Source of the DNA: Rehmannia glutinosa
Taxonomy: Eukaryota > Streptophyta > Magnoliopsida > Lamiales > Orobanchaceae
Reading direction: 5' to 3'
Assembly (NCBI GenBank): GCA_016081115.2
Contig: JABTTQ020002182.1
Location: 496,001 to 560,000, forward strand
DNA: 64,000 nt
Shown here: positions 1 to 12,449 of the stretch, in pieces
Layout of the letters: each line of letters begins with the position of its first letter
How positions within the stretch are numbered: position 1 is the stretch's first letter
Program-made: the position numbers and the translations under genes
The notes under the pieces: generated by a model
What the model was told of the DNA's origin: nothing
The model's database searches: none
What the model saw: the letters and a program-made list of their open reading frames with translations, nothing else

Positions 1-861
1 AATCTAGTTCAAAATCCGAGTGAGGAAGAAATTCTTCAAAGACGACCGGGGAGGATATGTCGATTCTCTCTCATACCATGATTTCTCATAGGACTCTAAT
101 GAGGATTGTGAAAAAAGATCTAAAACTTCAAATATATGATGGTTTTACCATAAGAGAAATGGAGAATGCTTTGGATAAGATGGGTTTTCGTAACAGAAAA
201 CACCAAATTATCCATAGAGTTACTACCGGAGAATTTGACATCCCAATGGAATTCACTGGTAACATGATCGAGATGCAATTGGTCCCTTACCGAGAAGTTC
301 AGGAAATCAAAAGTAGAGTAAAGAAAGAAGTTGAAAATACACTCTCATAGATTCATATTGGAGCCGTAAGAGTTATTATTACGAAAACATTTAAGGAAGG
401 AATTGATTCGCCACTCAATCTTGCTATCTTTGACAAGTGAATCTCAAATCTCAAGGATTCATGCCTTGGAGCGTTACAGGAAATTTGTATGCAGAAAACT
501 GGCATTTAATGTCTATCCTGAAATTGCATGCAATTTGGGAGATCGAGATTTCAACAGGGTTCTAACTCTTCATCAAAATTTCAAAAGAGTCGATTTGACG
601 AAAGAAGGAAATAGACTATATTCGATCACATACAAGATTTCCTACGCTCTCTCGAATACACATCATTCAGAAGTATTATTGAAAAAGGAATTTATTGAAG
701 TCCCAAGAATTTTTGAGGACTTTGCCATGGTTCTACCAGAGTTTATTGAATCTTCAACCATAAAGGAGATTGATATGAAAATTCAAGATCAACCAGTCTT
801 CAACAAAAGTCAAAGTCTCAGAGTTGAGCCAAGGACAACAAGACATAATGATAAGCAGTAG
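1..861 (+). pseudogene. Pararetrovirus movement protein, broken
   Basis: This is a remnant of the 30K-superfamily movement protein, which in Caulimoviridae forms tubules through plasmodesmata for cell-to-cell spread. Similarity runs first in the frame of 57-350, continues past an in-frame stop at 348-350 and a second stop near 435, and then shifts frame near 475-490 into the stretch ending at 861. The second stretch contains the conserved core of the family, with hydrophobic strands around residues 20-115 of the open stretch starting at 403. The start is unknown because coding similarity is already present at base 1. At least two stops and one frameshift rule out a functional product. Confidence 0.7.
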
Positions 862-1240
862 CCATTGGGAAGGAAAAAGACCTAGTACAGTTCAACGAAT
901 CCTAGATGTTTTCAAAACTTAAGGAGAGCTGAGATATCTAGAAGGGTGGAGAGAAGTTGAAGTAATATTTGACATCACTCAAAAGGATAATATTTTTCCT
1001 TGTTATGTTCTATATTATCTCCAACAACCTATAGTTGGAAGGTATCAAGGAAGCCTAAAAATGGGTGAAATTAAGTTGACTATCACATGAACAGTAGGAA
1101 AATCCCAAAGCAATTAATATTGGGTATTGAATTTCTTGAGGATCATAAACCTTGAGAAAGATTACAAGATAGAATGGAGTTCAAAGTGGCTGATAAAAGA
1201 TACAGAATCAGATGACCACTAGCCCATTCTCCATATACAT
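862..1240 (+). other. Junction between movement protein and protease; coat protein region missing
   Basis: Only about 380 bases separate the movement protein remnant from the protease motif. In related viruses a coat protein of several hundred residues with a CCHC zinc finger lies here. I see translated fragments with stops but no CCHC motif in this interval or elsewhere in the viral parts of the window. The simplest reading is an internal deletion that removed most or all of the coat protein. Extreme divergence is less likely, given the length. Confidence 0.5.
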
Positions 1241-2053
1241 TTGATAGTAATATTATATGCTGAATACAAGGCCGAGTATTTCGCCGCCTATATTGATTCA
1301 GGTTTCAGAATATGTACTACAAAGTCAGATGTTCTTCCTAAAGAAATTGGAGAAGATTTACCATCTATTACGGAAGGGATTTCTCTAAAAAGATTCTTAT
1401 CCTTAAGCGAGGAATTAAACAAACAGAAATCATGATTGGAGGTACTGGCGGTACCCCATGGCACAAACTGACGACGCCACCAATCTATTTCCATGATATA
1501 TGAGTAGATATTTTGCTAGAAAATAATTTCCTACAAATATTCAAGAGATTTACATATGGAAATGAGTCAAAAAGACTTATTTTCGCAATATTATGTGATC
1601 ATAAGATTATTGTCCAGAGACTACGGGAAGCATTCTACAGAAACATGCCTAATAATTTTCGCAGCAAGCATGGTGATGAAGCCAAACTTCAGAATTCAAA
1701 AGGCGGATGGAAGAGATTTTGGTGAAGCATTATTATCCTTTCAGAAATATGGTTCTAAACAGAAAGATATAAAGAGATGAGATAATAACTTGTATTCATT
1801 CAAAATACAGAGAAGAATGAGTATCTCCAGAGGCTATTGCAAAATTGACGATGAGCCTAATGGAGAATCCACAGAGTGATGTTATCATAAAAGAACAAAT
1901 ATCACTCGAGGATGTCAAGAAGAAAATCCAAACGAATTACAATGAAAATCCTTTGGCATGGTGGGATAAGAACAAACTCAAAGCATCCCTAAAGGTCAAA
2001 CCACAGAAGGAATACGAGTTCGTGAGATTCAAACCAATCCTTAAGAACCATGA
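1241..2053 (+). pseudogene. Pararetrovirus aspartic protease and linker to reverse transcriptase, broken
   Basis: A retropepsin-type active-site triplet Asp-Ser-Gly is encoded at 1295-1303, in the context expected for the polyprotein-cleaving protease of plant pararetroviruses. Downstream, broken frames at about 1436-1780 continue the protease C-terminal region. The open stretch 1845-2053 is the linker that normally leads directly into the reverse transcriptase. It is cut at 2053 by Copia-1. The frame upstream of the insertion and the frame after it (from 15836) are offset by one base, so the polyprotein was already frameshifted, or became so near this point. The open stretch at 1241 begins with TTG, so no real start is implied. 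Confidence 0.65.
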
Positions 2054-3575
2054 TGTAGGTCCCAAGGGGTATGAAGTAAGGTTTAGAAGGGGGGGTTGAA
2101 TAAACCTTACCAAATTTTCGATTTAGTCCTTTTAAAATTATTCAACAGAGTTGATTCAAACAAGTGTGTCCTTGATGGACAGCTAAGTTGGATTTTCAGC
2201 TAAGTTACCCACCCAACAGATTCGATAGAGTTGTTGATAGTAACTCGGCTGCTCAAGCCAAATACTTAACTTGGCTGATTGGTTTTTAACAGCAGAAGAC
2301 TTAACACCCTTTATTTAGTTTTAAGCTTGTTTTTAACACTTGATTTTAACACTTAGTTATTTATCAGTTGGATAGCAAATACAATACTTAACATCAGATA
2401 TAAAGTAAATATGTAGGAAAGTAAGTTTGCTGAAAGTAAATGACGCAAATATTTTATAAAGGTTTGAAGATGGGTTAATTCTTCCAATCCTCTCTTCTCC
2501 AACTCCTGAAGGAATCCACTATGTAACATCGATTTACAAAGCGGTGAACGCCCGGGAGACCTTGATCACACGGTTGGCTTCTCTTGTGACTGACTCGAAC
2601 TTCTTCACAGGTAAGTTGCGCTTTACTTGACTCACTTCTCAAGTTCTTGGATTTGATCACGAAGCCCTCCAACAAACTTGATAATGGTTCGACCTGGAAC
2701 CTTTCCACAATTCTAACTTGGAAAGTAGACCACTTTGGTTTCTTCAAAAGTTTCTCTTCATGATTTGAAGTTGTCTTTCCTTCACAACTTGTGTTGGATC
2801 GATTTCCTTCGAGTTTCAGGCTTGAGGAATTGCTTGAATGTTTATGAGAATATTGCAGGTTAAAATGCTTGAATATTGCTTGCTTGTTTGTGGTTCATGT
2901 TTTTTCTTCTCAAAAACTTTCTCAGCCTTTTATAGTACATATTTGAAATTTTGTCCGTTGAAGACATAGGCTAATTGCAAATATCACTTTGTGTTCGTTG
3001 GCTTGTCTTATCTTGATGCGATCTTTGATGTTGATCTTTCCTCGTATTAAATGTCTTCGTGGCATTGCAGTGCGACACAAGGTGCAGTGTTTTCCATTGG
3101 TTCATTCCTTTTGCATAATTCTGGGACTAACACTTTAGACATGACAACTTTGATATATTACTATATTGAGTAATATTCTTGACTTTAATCAACGGGTCTA
3201 AGTCAGTTGTCTTGACTAGACTACTGTCTATACTCCATGTGACTTGAGTCAGCTCCAATCTTTGGATAACTCAACTGTCACTTCAACTTGAGACTTGGCT
3301 TCTTGAGTTGACTTGATCGACACTTCTTACAATCGTTTCCCCGGTGACTCTCCCAGTCGAATCATTGACTTCCTTCATGGCCTTACTCAGCTGACACACA
3401 ACAGAGTCTTCACATAGTCTGCAGTTGACTTCTTGTATCCTTTGGCATAGCTGACTTGACACAACTTTTCTAGCCCTATCTATTACAATACAAATTACAA
3501 GGAAAATGAGGTGCAAACTTCCTAGTTTAAGTTTTACATGGTATCGTCAAAATCTAACAAATAAATTTCCTAACA
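2054..3575 (-). repeat. Copia-1 3' LTR
   Basis: 1522 bp, TG...CA, matching 14306-15830 along its whole length with scattered substitutions and short indels. On the - strand a TATA-like CTATAAAAGGC lies at about 2927-2938, the probable promoter core inside the LTR. The short open stretches in it are not genes. Confidence 0.9.
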
Positions 3576-3596
3576 ATTTCCCCCTTTTTGATGATG
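3576..3596 (-). promoter_or_regulatory. Copia-1 polypurine tract
   Basis: The - strand reads CATCAAAAAGGGGGAAAT directly against the 3' LTR and would prime plus-strand DNA synthesis. The same CATCAAAAAGGGGG core sits at the equivalent place in Copia-2 (45156-45175). Confidence 0.85.
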
Positions 3597-3837
3597 CCAA
3601 AACTTAAAACATTTAAAGTAAGAAAACAACAAAGATACATTCAGACAATGCAGTAACAAAGAATGTATGCCTAAATGAATCATTTTATTGATCGTAGCAT
3701 TCTTGTCCTTTACACACCTATTTACATTCGGTATCAGAGCAATCTAAATATATACATGTCAAAGCACAATATATCTAAGCTAAGATACATAAAGAGTGAA
3801 GATTACAGGGAAATTCCCTAAGCTTATTACAGAAGAC

Positions 3838-6800
3838 TTACATAAATGTATTTTCAACAAAAATACATGAAGGGGTTCGCAACAACACTTCAACGCCTTT
3901 GCTGCTTCCTTCCTCTCTCTTCTTCAGCTCTTCTTCTGTCATCTTCAGCTCTTTTCCTTTTCTTCTCCTCTTCTTCTTTCTTCTTCTTTTCATAGGCCCA
4001 TTTGGCAGCAGGGTCATCCCTTTGCTCCCTCTCAAGCCATTCTCTTGTTTGCCTTAGGTTTTCTTCTTTTTGCCTTCTTGCAGCTTCAGCGTTCTTCCTT
4101 TCAACCTCTCGGTTGGTAAGGTGATCATATCCAGCCCCGTAGATAATGCCTTTCTTTTCAAGATCTACATACGATACATCTTTTGGTTTTGGTCGAGGTT
4201 GGGAGCCTCTTCCACCACCACTTCTTCCCCTTCCTGACTCAGCTCTTCTACCTCTGGGAGTGTACTGATTTGTCTCGGAGTAATGAGCTGATCGCTGAAG
4301 CCTACCGCTTATCTTCTTTATCCTTCTTTACATAAATTCAAACCTTTCTCCCAGTACAAGTCCCATGCTTGAGACAGAGTCATTCCTTGAAAGTAGCCTT
4401 TTGATTCAAGAGTCTTAAACTCCTCAGTTGATCTGGACTCGGATCCATCATCAGGCATAGTGATTTCCTTAGGGGGCTTGATCGCAGCGTAGTTCTTCCC
4501 GGCTGGAGGACCACCATATTATTTTCTTATCTCCTGAACGCGAGCTTCTTGCTTTTCAACTAACTGCTCAAATTCGGCTTCAATGACCTTTTTTTTATCG
4601 GCCATGGCCACTACTGACTTTTCGATGGGTAAGGTCACGGGGAGTTTCTTGAGAATGGAGCGATGACATCATCACCTAGCCGAGGGTTTGGCCAAACATC
4701 GAGTTTAAATCTTTGAACTTTCTTCCCCCTTAGCCAAGTCACCTCTTTGCTTTAATTTTTCTTCCTTCAATCCCTTAAGGGACTCCTCTTCCCCCTTTTT
4801 GGCATCATCACCAAATGAGAGAGGTATCCCAGGGAACAAACCACCGAGGATAAAATCTAGTCGGCTGATGGTTGAGTTGTGCTTGGAGTCTACTGCATCA
4901 TACGCTGTGCGAAATTCTGAACAAGTGGCCTTGGACTCGGCTGATACAATCTTCATTTCAGCCATTAGAAGACTGAATTTATCATTCATGCTGTTCTCGA
5001 GTCTGGCAATCTCATTTTTGTGGAAATGTTGCAGCAGCTCCATATCTGTCTTATGAGACTGGTTAATCCTCTCGATGTACTCCTTCATACTCTGTCTGCA
5101 CATGGAGTTATCTGCACTCCATACAAGCATCCTTCCATATAGAGCTTTGAAATAGCGGACTTGCTCTATTCGCATAGCAGTCTGCTGTTGAGTCCATTCC
5201 TTTAGTCTCACCACTATGCCTCTCAGATCGGCTGTGAGAGTGGCGTCTCGATTGTCCAGATGTAAGTCTAAAGAGGCCTGATGACGTTCCATCTTCACAA
5301 TTTCTTCGCAAATTTTCTTGAAGACTTCACGGAACTTAGTTGCGGGCCACTCTGCGTCAAAGTTGAAGTCTGTTGGAACGATCGTGTCTGTAGGAATGAT
5401 TGGTTCTTCCCTTACTGTGTATCTCCTTTATTCAAGAAATGCTTTGTTTCTTCCAATTCGCAGATCCTTAGAGAATGGGAGCATATCTTGAAATGCATCA
5501 TCGCGCAGGTATAGAATATCATGTTGCTTAGGTGCTTGCGATGATTCAACTCATTGTGCCTCATTTTGCGGCGACTTCATTGGCAGTGTCACGTTTGGGG
5601 AGCTGTGGATCTTTGTAGGAGTCGCTATCTGCGATTGTGGGAGCTCTTGTGAGATGACTCAATTGGTGGGGCGATTGAGATGGTTTGCCCGGTGATCGAG
5701 CCTCATTTGTCTCAACACCTTCCTCGGTCTCAGTGGGTTTTTCCGATTGAGTAATCTTGTCCTCAATTGTATCATCAGCTTCATCGGAGGATGATGAGAC
5801 CTGTAGAGTTTGCTCATCATCAAAATTGAACCTCATCCGAGTCATCTTGTCACTAGCTTGGCTCGAGATTTTAGAACATTGGTAGTTGGGTCCACTACAG
5901 GATCTTGCGGGTAGGGTGAACTCGCCTTCATCCTCGACCTAGAAATGATGTGTCAATATTTTCTTCAAGTCATGAAGGGCACCAATAACTTCTTCCATGG
6001 CTACACCTTCAAATAGAGGATGTCTCAACCTTCCTTTGGCCTTCAATACCACATCGGTCTCCCACTTTGCCGCAGGCCTTCTTCAATCCCTTCGCAGTCT
6101 CAATCGTCTTAGGGTCTTCTAACCTCCTTCGACAGGACTCATTGTCTTAGGGTCTTCGGGACGATGGCATCCATATGAGTCTCAACCCTTGATTGCACTT
6201 TCGAGCCAGTGTTAACTCCTGGGCTTCACCATCCTTTGCCTCAGCCGCGGCAAAGCAGCGTAGAGTCGCCTTTCAATACGGTGACATTTGGTGAAACAAA
6301 CTTAACTGTTTGAGCGTCGTTAATGTCACTCTGTTTTCCTCGTAATTTCCTTCTCAACTTCGCCTCCTAACTACATAGGTGTGTCTCCCTGACTTCCTCC
6401 AACCCCAGTGTGGAGTCTAGAAAGAGTTTGGGAGGACTCTCTGGACCTTCTAATAAGCTTTTCTCGTGCATGGCTCTGGATTCCTTCAAAGCTCGCTTTG
6501 CATTTCCAACCTCTCACCGCAGCTAGCAAGGATCCATGTCTTCATCATCACAAGAGACTCATGTATATGCTCATAAGTCCCATCTGGTGGATCTTGATTT
6601 CTCCAAGGTTCTTGCTTCCGCCGCTTTCTCCTTCTCATCTTCCTTAAGAATGCGGATGATGTCCGGCGATTTGCTTCATTTAGGCGAGATCTAACATCAT
6701 TAACACCAAGGAATCTACGAAGCTCTTCTTCTTCCTCGATGAATTCGGGCGAGTGAACTCGCATCCTTGAGTGATCCACTTCCATGCCCTCCATTCTCTA

Positions 6801-8251
6801 AAACTCCTTTGAATATAAGGGAAAACCAAAGAGTACATTATCAAATCATCATCATCATCATCATCACCTTCATCTCCAGTTTCCTAAATGGGAGCTAAGA
6901 GACCTTGCTCTTCCTTAGAAAAGAACATCCATCATGGGAGGGGTGACAATTCTTTCAATTTCGGACTATGTTGTCTCATTTGCTTCAATTTCTCGTTGTC
7001 TTCCTCACATTTGGTCTTTTGGATCCTTCTTGATCATCATCAATGATCGCTTGGGCTCATCAACAACTTTAGAGATCGCTCTTCCTCGTGCATCAACAAA
7101 CTCGGCCTCCTTCTCCGGTGAGCCGAGGGATTTGTCTTTTTCAAGCTCAGAGCGCTTTGAATAGCCGTCTCTTTCTAGATGGGAGCAAGGAAACCTCGGT
7201 TCAACATTCTCGGGTTCCTTAAAAGCAATGGCCTGTTCGCACCGCTTCTTTGCTTTGGTAGTGCGCTTTTTCTTCATGATAGGGGAGGGAATATGGGTTT
7301 CTCCTCTATCTCGGCCTTGCAAGCGAGTCTCGGCTGCATGGCCAGGAGCTTTGGACTTTCTTTGCGGGAGCGGGGCTTTCTTTGTTTTAGATGCGGGGTA
7401 GGGCGGGGCTTGGATACCACATCTTTCTTCTTGGGTGGAGGGGTCTCAATCTGTGTCTTCGAATCGGTGATTCCCCCTCACTGTATCCGCTTCCTAGCAT
7501 GGGCTTTCTCGGGCACCGGGAGAGGTTTGCGCTCAACGTCTTCTTGTTTACATGGAAGGGCTTGCCATGGCGGAGAGCAATACCCTTCACCTTCATTAAA
7601 TGGCCGATGGCCGTGCCATAACCCAATGAGCATCCAAAGGACCCATCCTCCTTGTAGGTCTTATTCAACACATTTTGGCAGAGTCTGCGTAAACAAACTC
7701 AACCCGGTTTACTTGCTTCTCTTGCATGATTGCAAAGCCCATCACGATCGACTTAGTTTTGGACGGTGATTGAAGCTTCCAAATTTCATGTCAACGCACT
7801 TTGAGACGACATCCATCACTTATGATAGTTGTCCTTCAAGGAATCTTTCTTTGTTGTATAGATCACTTTCGCGGGACACTCGCTTTGCAACTTCTTTCCA
7901 AGCCACAAAGCTAAGTCGACACATCGTGCTCGAGATGTCCTTCAAACCTCCTCGGGCAACAAACGATGCTTCGGCAAGGTCTTTGGCATTGAGTTTGATG
8001 ACCTTGCACGGACGGAAGACTTGATTTCATCATCTTGCACCTCAAAGATTCACATAGAACATAACGACCTCTTCAAGGCGTATGAGTGAACTCCATCGCC
8101 GTAAAGTCCTTCGGTCGGACTTCTCTAACTTTTCAGCTATCTTCTTGACCAAGGCATCATCCACGCCCTGTTTGATCATCCCGTCAAAATCCATAGAAGC
8201 ACCAATGTGAATTTGCTTTGAGAGCTTCACGAAATCATGTTTTGGAGCCAT
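3838..8251 (-). pseudogene. Copia-1 extra 3' coding region (env-like or plant transposon protein), degenerate
   Basis: A block of about 4.4 kb between RNase H and the 3' LTR with - strand open stretches in series: 8251-8042 (begins MAPK), 7322-7005 (Lys/Arg-rich), 6794-6486, 5845-5561 (acidic, Ser/Thr-rich), 5298-4705 (197 aa) and 4035-3838 (very basic, KRRRKKKRRRK). The 197-aa piece is Gln/Glu/Lys-rich with heptad-like spacing, consistent with a coiled coil. Sireviruses often carry an extra ORF here, called env-like, often ending in a coiled coil; related proteins are annotated only as putative plant transposon proteins. No transmembrane segment or signal peptide is convincing, so an envelope role is unsupported. 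Function unknown. Confidence 0.55.
6846..6867. repeat. ATC trinucleotide microsatellite inside Copia-1
   Basis: About seven ATC units in a row within the extra 3' region. On the - strand this encodes a short run of one residue type in whichever frame is used, consistent with low-complexity acidic or polar sequence. Confidence 0.8.
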
Positions 8252-8960
8252 TTCGGAGATTTTTACCGATTAAAATACGAGAAGACTTGCTTGTAAGAAC
8301 TAGGGTTTTTCACTTAGTCTCAAAGATAATACATTTTCTTCTTTGGAGAATGAATAGTTTGCATGAGGAGAGAGAAAGATGAAGTTTCGTATATAAGGAA
8401 CGTGAAAGGACATATTTGATTTTGAAATTTTTGATCGAGATCAACTACCGAGATTGGAGCTTCAAAACCGCATCTAATTCCCGCATTAAATGCGGCATTT
8501 ATATCCAATCATATGTTTTTTTTGTGTAGCTTTTACTAGGACAATCATTATTACGCCGACGCGTCATCCTTAAAAACATTCCGCTCATTTAAAAACGATG
8601 CGTTTTTGTCACTTAACTCATAAATGATTCAAATTTTATATCCAAATTAACTCAACTCGCTTCTCTCTTCTCATGAAGTAACTCAATTTGTCGCCTAACT
8701 CGTCTGGTGACTTCCCGATAAATTTATTTCACTTGAAATGTGAAACTTGCTCTATTTCCATTTTCTCATCTTTTATCTCTGTTGATTGAGTCTTCTCGAG
8801 TATCAACTCAGCTCAATTAACCCTAACTCATTCTTGAGCTCTTCAAATCTTGATTCACATAAAGGCTTTGTGAATATATCAACTAATCGCTTATCAGTTG
8901 AGATGTATTCAGGGTGATGTATTTCTTTTCAACAAGATCTCTTTTAAAATGATATCGACA

Positions 8961-10309
8961 TCAATGTGATTTGTTCTTGAATGCAACATTGGATTTTGAG
9001 TGATTGCAATAGACTAGTGTTATCACACATAATTGAAATCTCTTTTCTTCAATCTCATAATCTCTCATTTGTTGTCTCATCCATAAGACTTGTACAATAA
9101 CAATTGCCACAACTATGTATTCTCGCTTCGGTTTGTGGATGTGGCTATTGAATTTTGTTTCTTCTTTGAACCAAGAAACCAATCTATTTCAAGCATTTGA
9201 CATGTACGAAGTACTCTTCCGTCAACTCTACATCCAAAGATAGTCGAGTCTCGATATCAATCGCCTTGAATCCACCTTCATTTGGATACTATGCCCGACT
9301 TCCTGGCATCCCTTCAAATATCTTAGGATTCTCTTAGCTTGATCATGTGGCTCTCCTTTGGTGCAAATTGAAATCTTGCACATACACATCCGCAAAGGTG
9401 ATGTCGGCGCTCGCTGGCTTGTTAGATAGAGCAAAGATCGATAAGAGCTCTATATCTGGTTTGATCAACGACTTTGCCATCGCATCCATGTCCTTTCTTG
9501 ATCAAGTATTCATTGGAATTTTCACTGCAGCGACTTCTCTTCCATACCAAATTTCTTCATCAAATATCCGGTATATTTTGATTGGCTTATAAAGGTTCCA
9601 TCATTCATTTGTTTGACTTGAAGTCCTAGGAAGAAAGTCAGCTCTCCCATCATGCTCATCTCAAATTTGCCTCGCATGAGGTTTGAGAACTTGTCGCGAT
9701 CTCTTTATTTGTGGAACCAAAAATGATGTCATCCACATATATTTGAACAAGCAAGATACTCTCTCCATCTTAAATCGTGAAGAGTGTTCTATCAACTTTG
9801 CCTTTGGTGAATCCATTGTCAGTTAGAAATTGAGACAATAGTATCATACCATGCTCTTGGTACTTATTTCAACCCATACAATGCTTTCTTGAGCTTGTAG
9901 ACCTTATCTGAATAGTTTTCTGCTCAAAACCTGGAGGTTGTTCAACATAGACTTCTTCCTCTAACAGTCCATTTAGAAATTCACTCTTCACATCCATTTG
10001 ATACACAATGAAGTTCTTATGTGCAGCATAAGCAAGAAACATCCTTAATGCTTCCAATCTTGCAACAGGAGCAAAGGTTTCATCAAAATCTATATCCTCT
10101 TCTTGGCAATACCCTTTGGCTACCAATCTTGCTTTGTTCCTTACAATAGATCCTTCCTCATTCATTTTGTTTCTGAAAACGCATTTTGTGCCAATAACAT
10201 TTTGATGGGTTGGTCTTTGCACTAATTCCCATACTTTGTTTCTTTCAAACCGATTGACTCTTCTTACATGGCTGAATCCAATGTGTGTCATCCAATGCTT
10301 GAGACACAT
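8961..10309 (-). pseudogene. Copia-1 reverse transcriptase and RNase H, broken
   Basis: The stretch 10309-9869 is the N-terminal fingers/palm of a copia reverse transcriptase (WELVxRP, ARLVAKGYxQ, FAPVARLEA, YQMDVKSxFLNG, EEVYVxQPPGF blocks). The catalytic Tyr-Val-Asp-Asp is encoded at 9728-9739 on the - strand in another frame. Fragments 9434-9228 and 9182-8961 are RNase H. Several frameshifts and stops separate these pieces. The order after integrase is diagnostic of copia rather than gypsy. Confidence 0.82.
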
Positions 10310-10989
10310 CTTTAGGCTCTATCTGGGAAATAAAACAAGTGGACATAACTTCATGCCATGCTCGGATCGGTTCTTATGCCATCTCTAACATCTCCAATGA
10401 TTAACTCACGATGGATGGTCTCTCACCATCTTACACCAGGTTGGAGTAAGTCATTTGGATTGATCGCTCTCGCTGACTAAGTTGTCCGAACAACTCTTTC
10501 ATCTTCATTTAGTCAGACTTTCCACTGTCTTTGAGATTCACCTATCTCATCTTCATCCGGGTTGATTGCTTCTTACTTCGGGTTCAACATAAGGACTCTT
10601 TTGCATAGTTGGTGATTCATCTTATTAGCTAACTCTTCAATGTCTTCTCCACTCACATTAGGTTCATCAAAAACCACATGGATAGACTTTCGTAACCATA
10701 GTCTTCTTGTTCAAAGACTCTATAGGCTTACTCACCGAGTATCCCAAAAAGATACCTTCATCCTTTAGCATCAAAAGCCTTCAAATTATCTTTGCCATTA
10801 TTATGGATGAAGCATTTACATCCAAATATCTGAAATATCCAACATTTGGCTTTCTCCCTGTCCAAATTTCATAGGAGTCTTGGTCAATTGCTGTTGATCA
10901 TGCATCTATTTTGAGTATAGCATGCGGTATTTATAGCTTCAGAAAAATTAGCAATGACTTGACTAACATGGTCCTTGCAAACTTCCTTG

Positions 10990-11840
10990 AGAGTTCTTTC
11001 CTTCTTTCACCTACTCCATTCTTTGTGGAGTCCTTGAAGTGATAACTCATGATCAATACCATTTTTAACATAATCTTGAGTTATTATCCTATTGACAAAC
11101 TCGGTTCCCTGTCGAGATCTAATTTTTATAATGGTTTGGCTCTTCTCATTTTGAACTCTTTTCATCACCGAGGTCATTTCGCAATGTTTCTTCTTTTTAC
11201 ACATGAAAATTTTCCATGTATATCTTGAATAATCATCCACTACCACTAAGGTGTATTTCTTTCCACTTATGCTAGTGGCTCTACTAGACCAAATAAATCC
11301 ATATGCAAGAGATGTAATATCCTTGTTGAAGAAGGACTTCGCTTATCTTTGAATGAAGATTTTATTTGCTTTCCCATCTTGCATGCATCACATACACTTT
11401 CTTTCTTGTACACCGAGTCCGCAATCCTTCTACAAGTGCTTGGTGTGCCATGTACCCAACTTGATTCTGTGCTCTTTGCTAACATACAAGTCTTGGTGTA
11501 GCAAAGAGACCAATCTACCACATATATATTTTTCTATCTTGATCATTGTAATACTATTTCATTTGATTCAACATCTTTGATCCGCACACTCCCATGTTGA
11601 ATCCAACATTGTAGCCTTTATCAGAGATGGTTGATGCTTAACGAGGTTGAAGTTGAGTCCTTCAACATAAGCAACATCTGTGATTTCCAATCCATTTTTC
11701 TTGAAAGATCATGTGCCTTTGATCTCCTCGAGCTTCATTTCCTCCAACTATGACTTTTGCACCTCTAATCTCCTTGAATCTTGACAGTTTCCATTGTTTC
11801 TGTCGTCATATGTCCGGGAACAACCACTATCCATGTACCA
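10990..11840 (-). pseudogene. Copia-1 protease and integrase, broken
   Basis: The protease active-site block Asp-Ser-Gly-Cys-Ser is encoded at 11817-11831 on the - strand, preceded by Trp-Tyr-Met as is typical of copia. The integrase follows. In the stretch 11521-11267 the second half of the HHCC zinc domain (CxxC in a CDAC context) is followed by the HMDLFG block containing the first catalytic Asp. In 11246-11007 the DDYSR block and the GTEF block, which follows the second catalytic Asp, are visible. The catalytic Asp of that second block reads as Arg-Gln context, so the site looks damaged. Frames are interrupted between and within the domains. Confidence 0.75.
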
Positions 11841-12449
11841 GTTCCTTGGCACTGTTAATTCTTTGAACCCGCAATCAAGGAAATCAGTTTTAGGTACCCA
11901 CACTTATGCGGGTCCCGAGGGGTTAGTGCTATAAGATGATCCAACCAACCTATAGCCAAATGATTTGACTCTAAGAGGTTGCCATCTATCGATGCCATAA
12001 TCATAATGCACATTAGCAAATTGCTTGGGGTTTTAGGTTCATACAAATTGCCTCTCTTTTGTCGTATGCCTGTGTTTGTGTTTTAGCAATTCCTCTCTTG
12101 GGGTAGTTGTGATATTTCTTAGTGTAGTGCTTGGGTGAGTATGTGTCTTTGATAATAGCTCTTTGACTTTTGTAATGACCTTTCTTTGAGGTTTAGGTCT
12201 TTGCCATTTGGCTTGTAATCCATAGGTCTTTCTTTGATGTTTCACATTATTCCAATCAACATAGTTTGGATAGTTTCTACCATTCCCACCATATGTATTT
12301 CTTTGATGAAATTTCGGGGTTTTGGTAGCTCTATTTGCTTTTCACGAGTATTTTTGTTTGGAGTTTTTGAGGAACTCATTTGGATTTCTTCTCACTGTCC
12401 TCTCGGTATACTCAATCGGCTTACATTTTCTTTCCTTTGTATCTAAGGC

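Larger units (their letters stand above)
1..2053 (+). mobile_element. Endogenous pararetrovirus (Caulimoviridae, Florendovirus-like), left part, defective
   Basis: Degraded viral-type coding sequence in the order movement protein, protease, start of the reverse transcriptase region. It stops at 2053, where a copia retrotransposon is inserted, and resumes at 15836. The domain order and the presence of a second ORF after RNase H (17.2-18.3 kb) fit Florendovirus, an endogenous genus of angiosperm genomes; Petuvirus is the main alternative. No LTRs belong to it, as expected for a pararetrovirus. The left end is outside the window. Stops, frameshifts and a missing coat protein region make it non-functional. 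Family assignment rests on recognition of conserved blocks, not on a search. Confidence 0.8.

Noticed and set aside
7179..7769. 196-codon + strand open stretch
   Set aside because: It lies opposite the - strand extra region of Copia-1, has no start context or recognisable motif, and has odd composition. A shadow frame.
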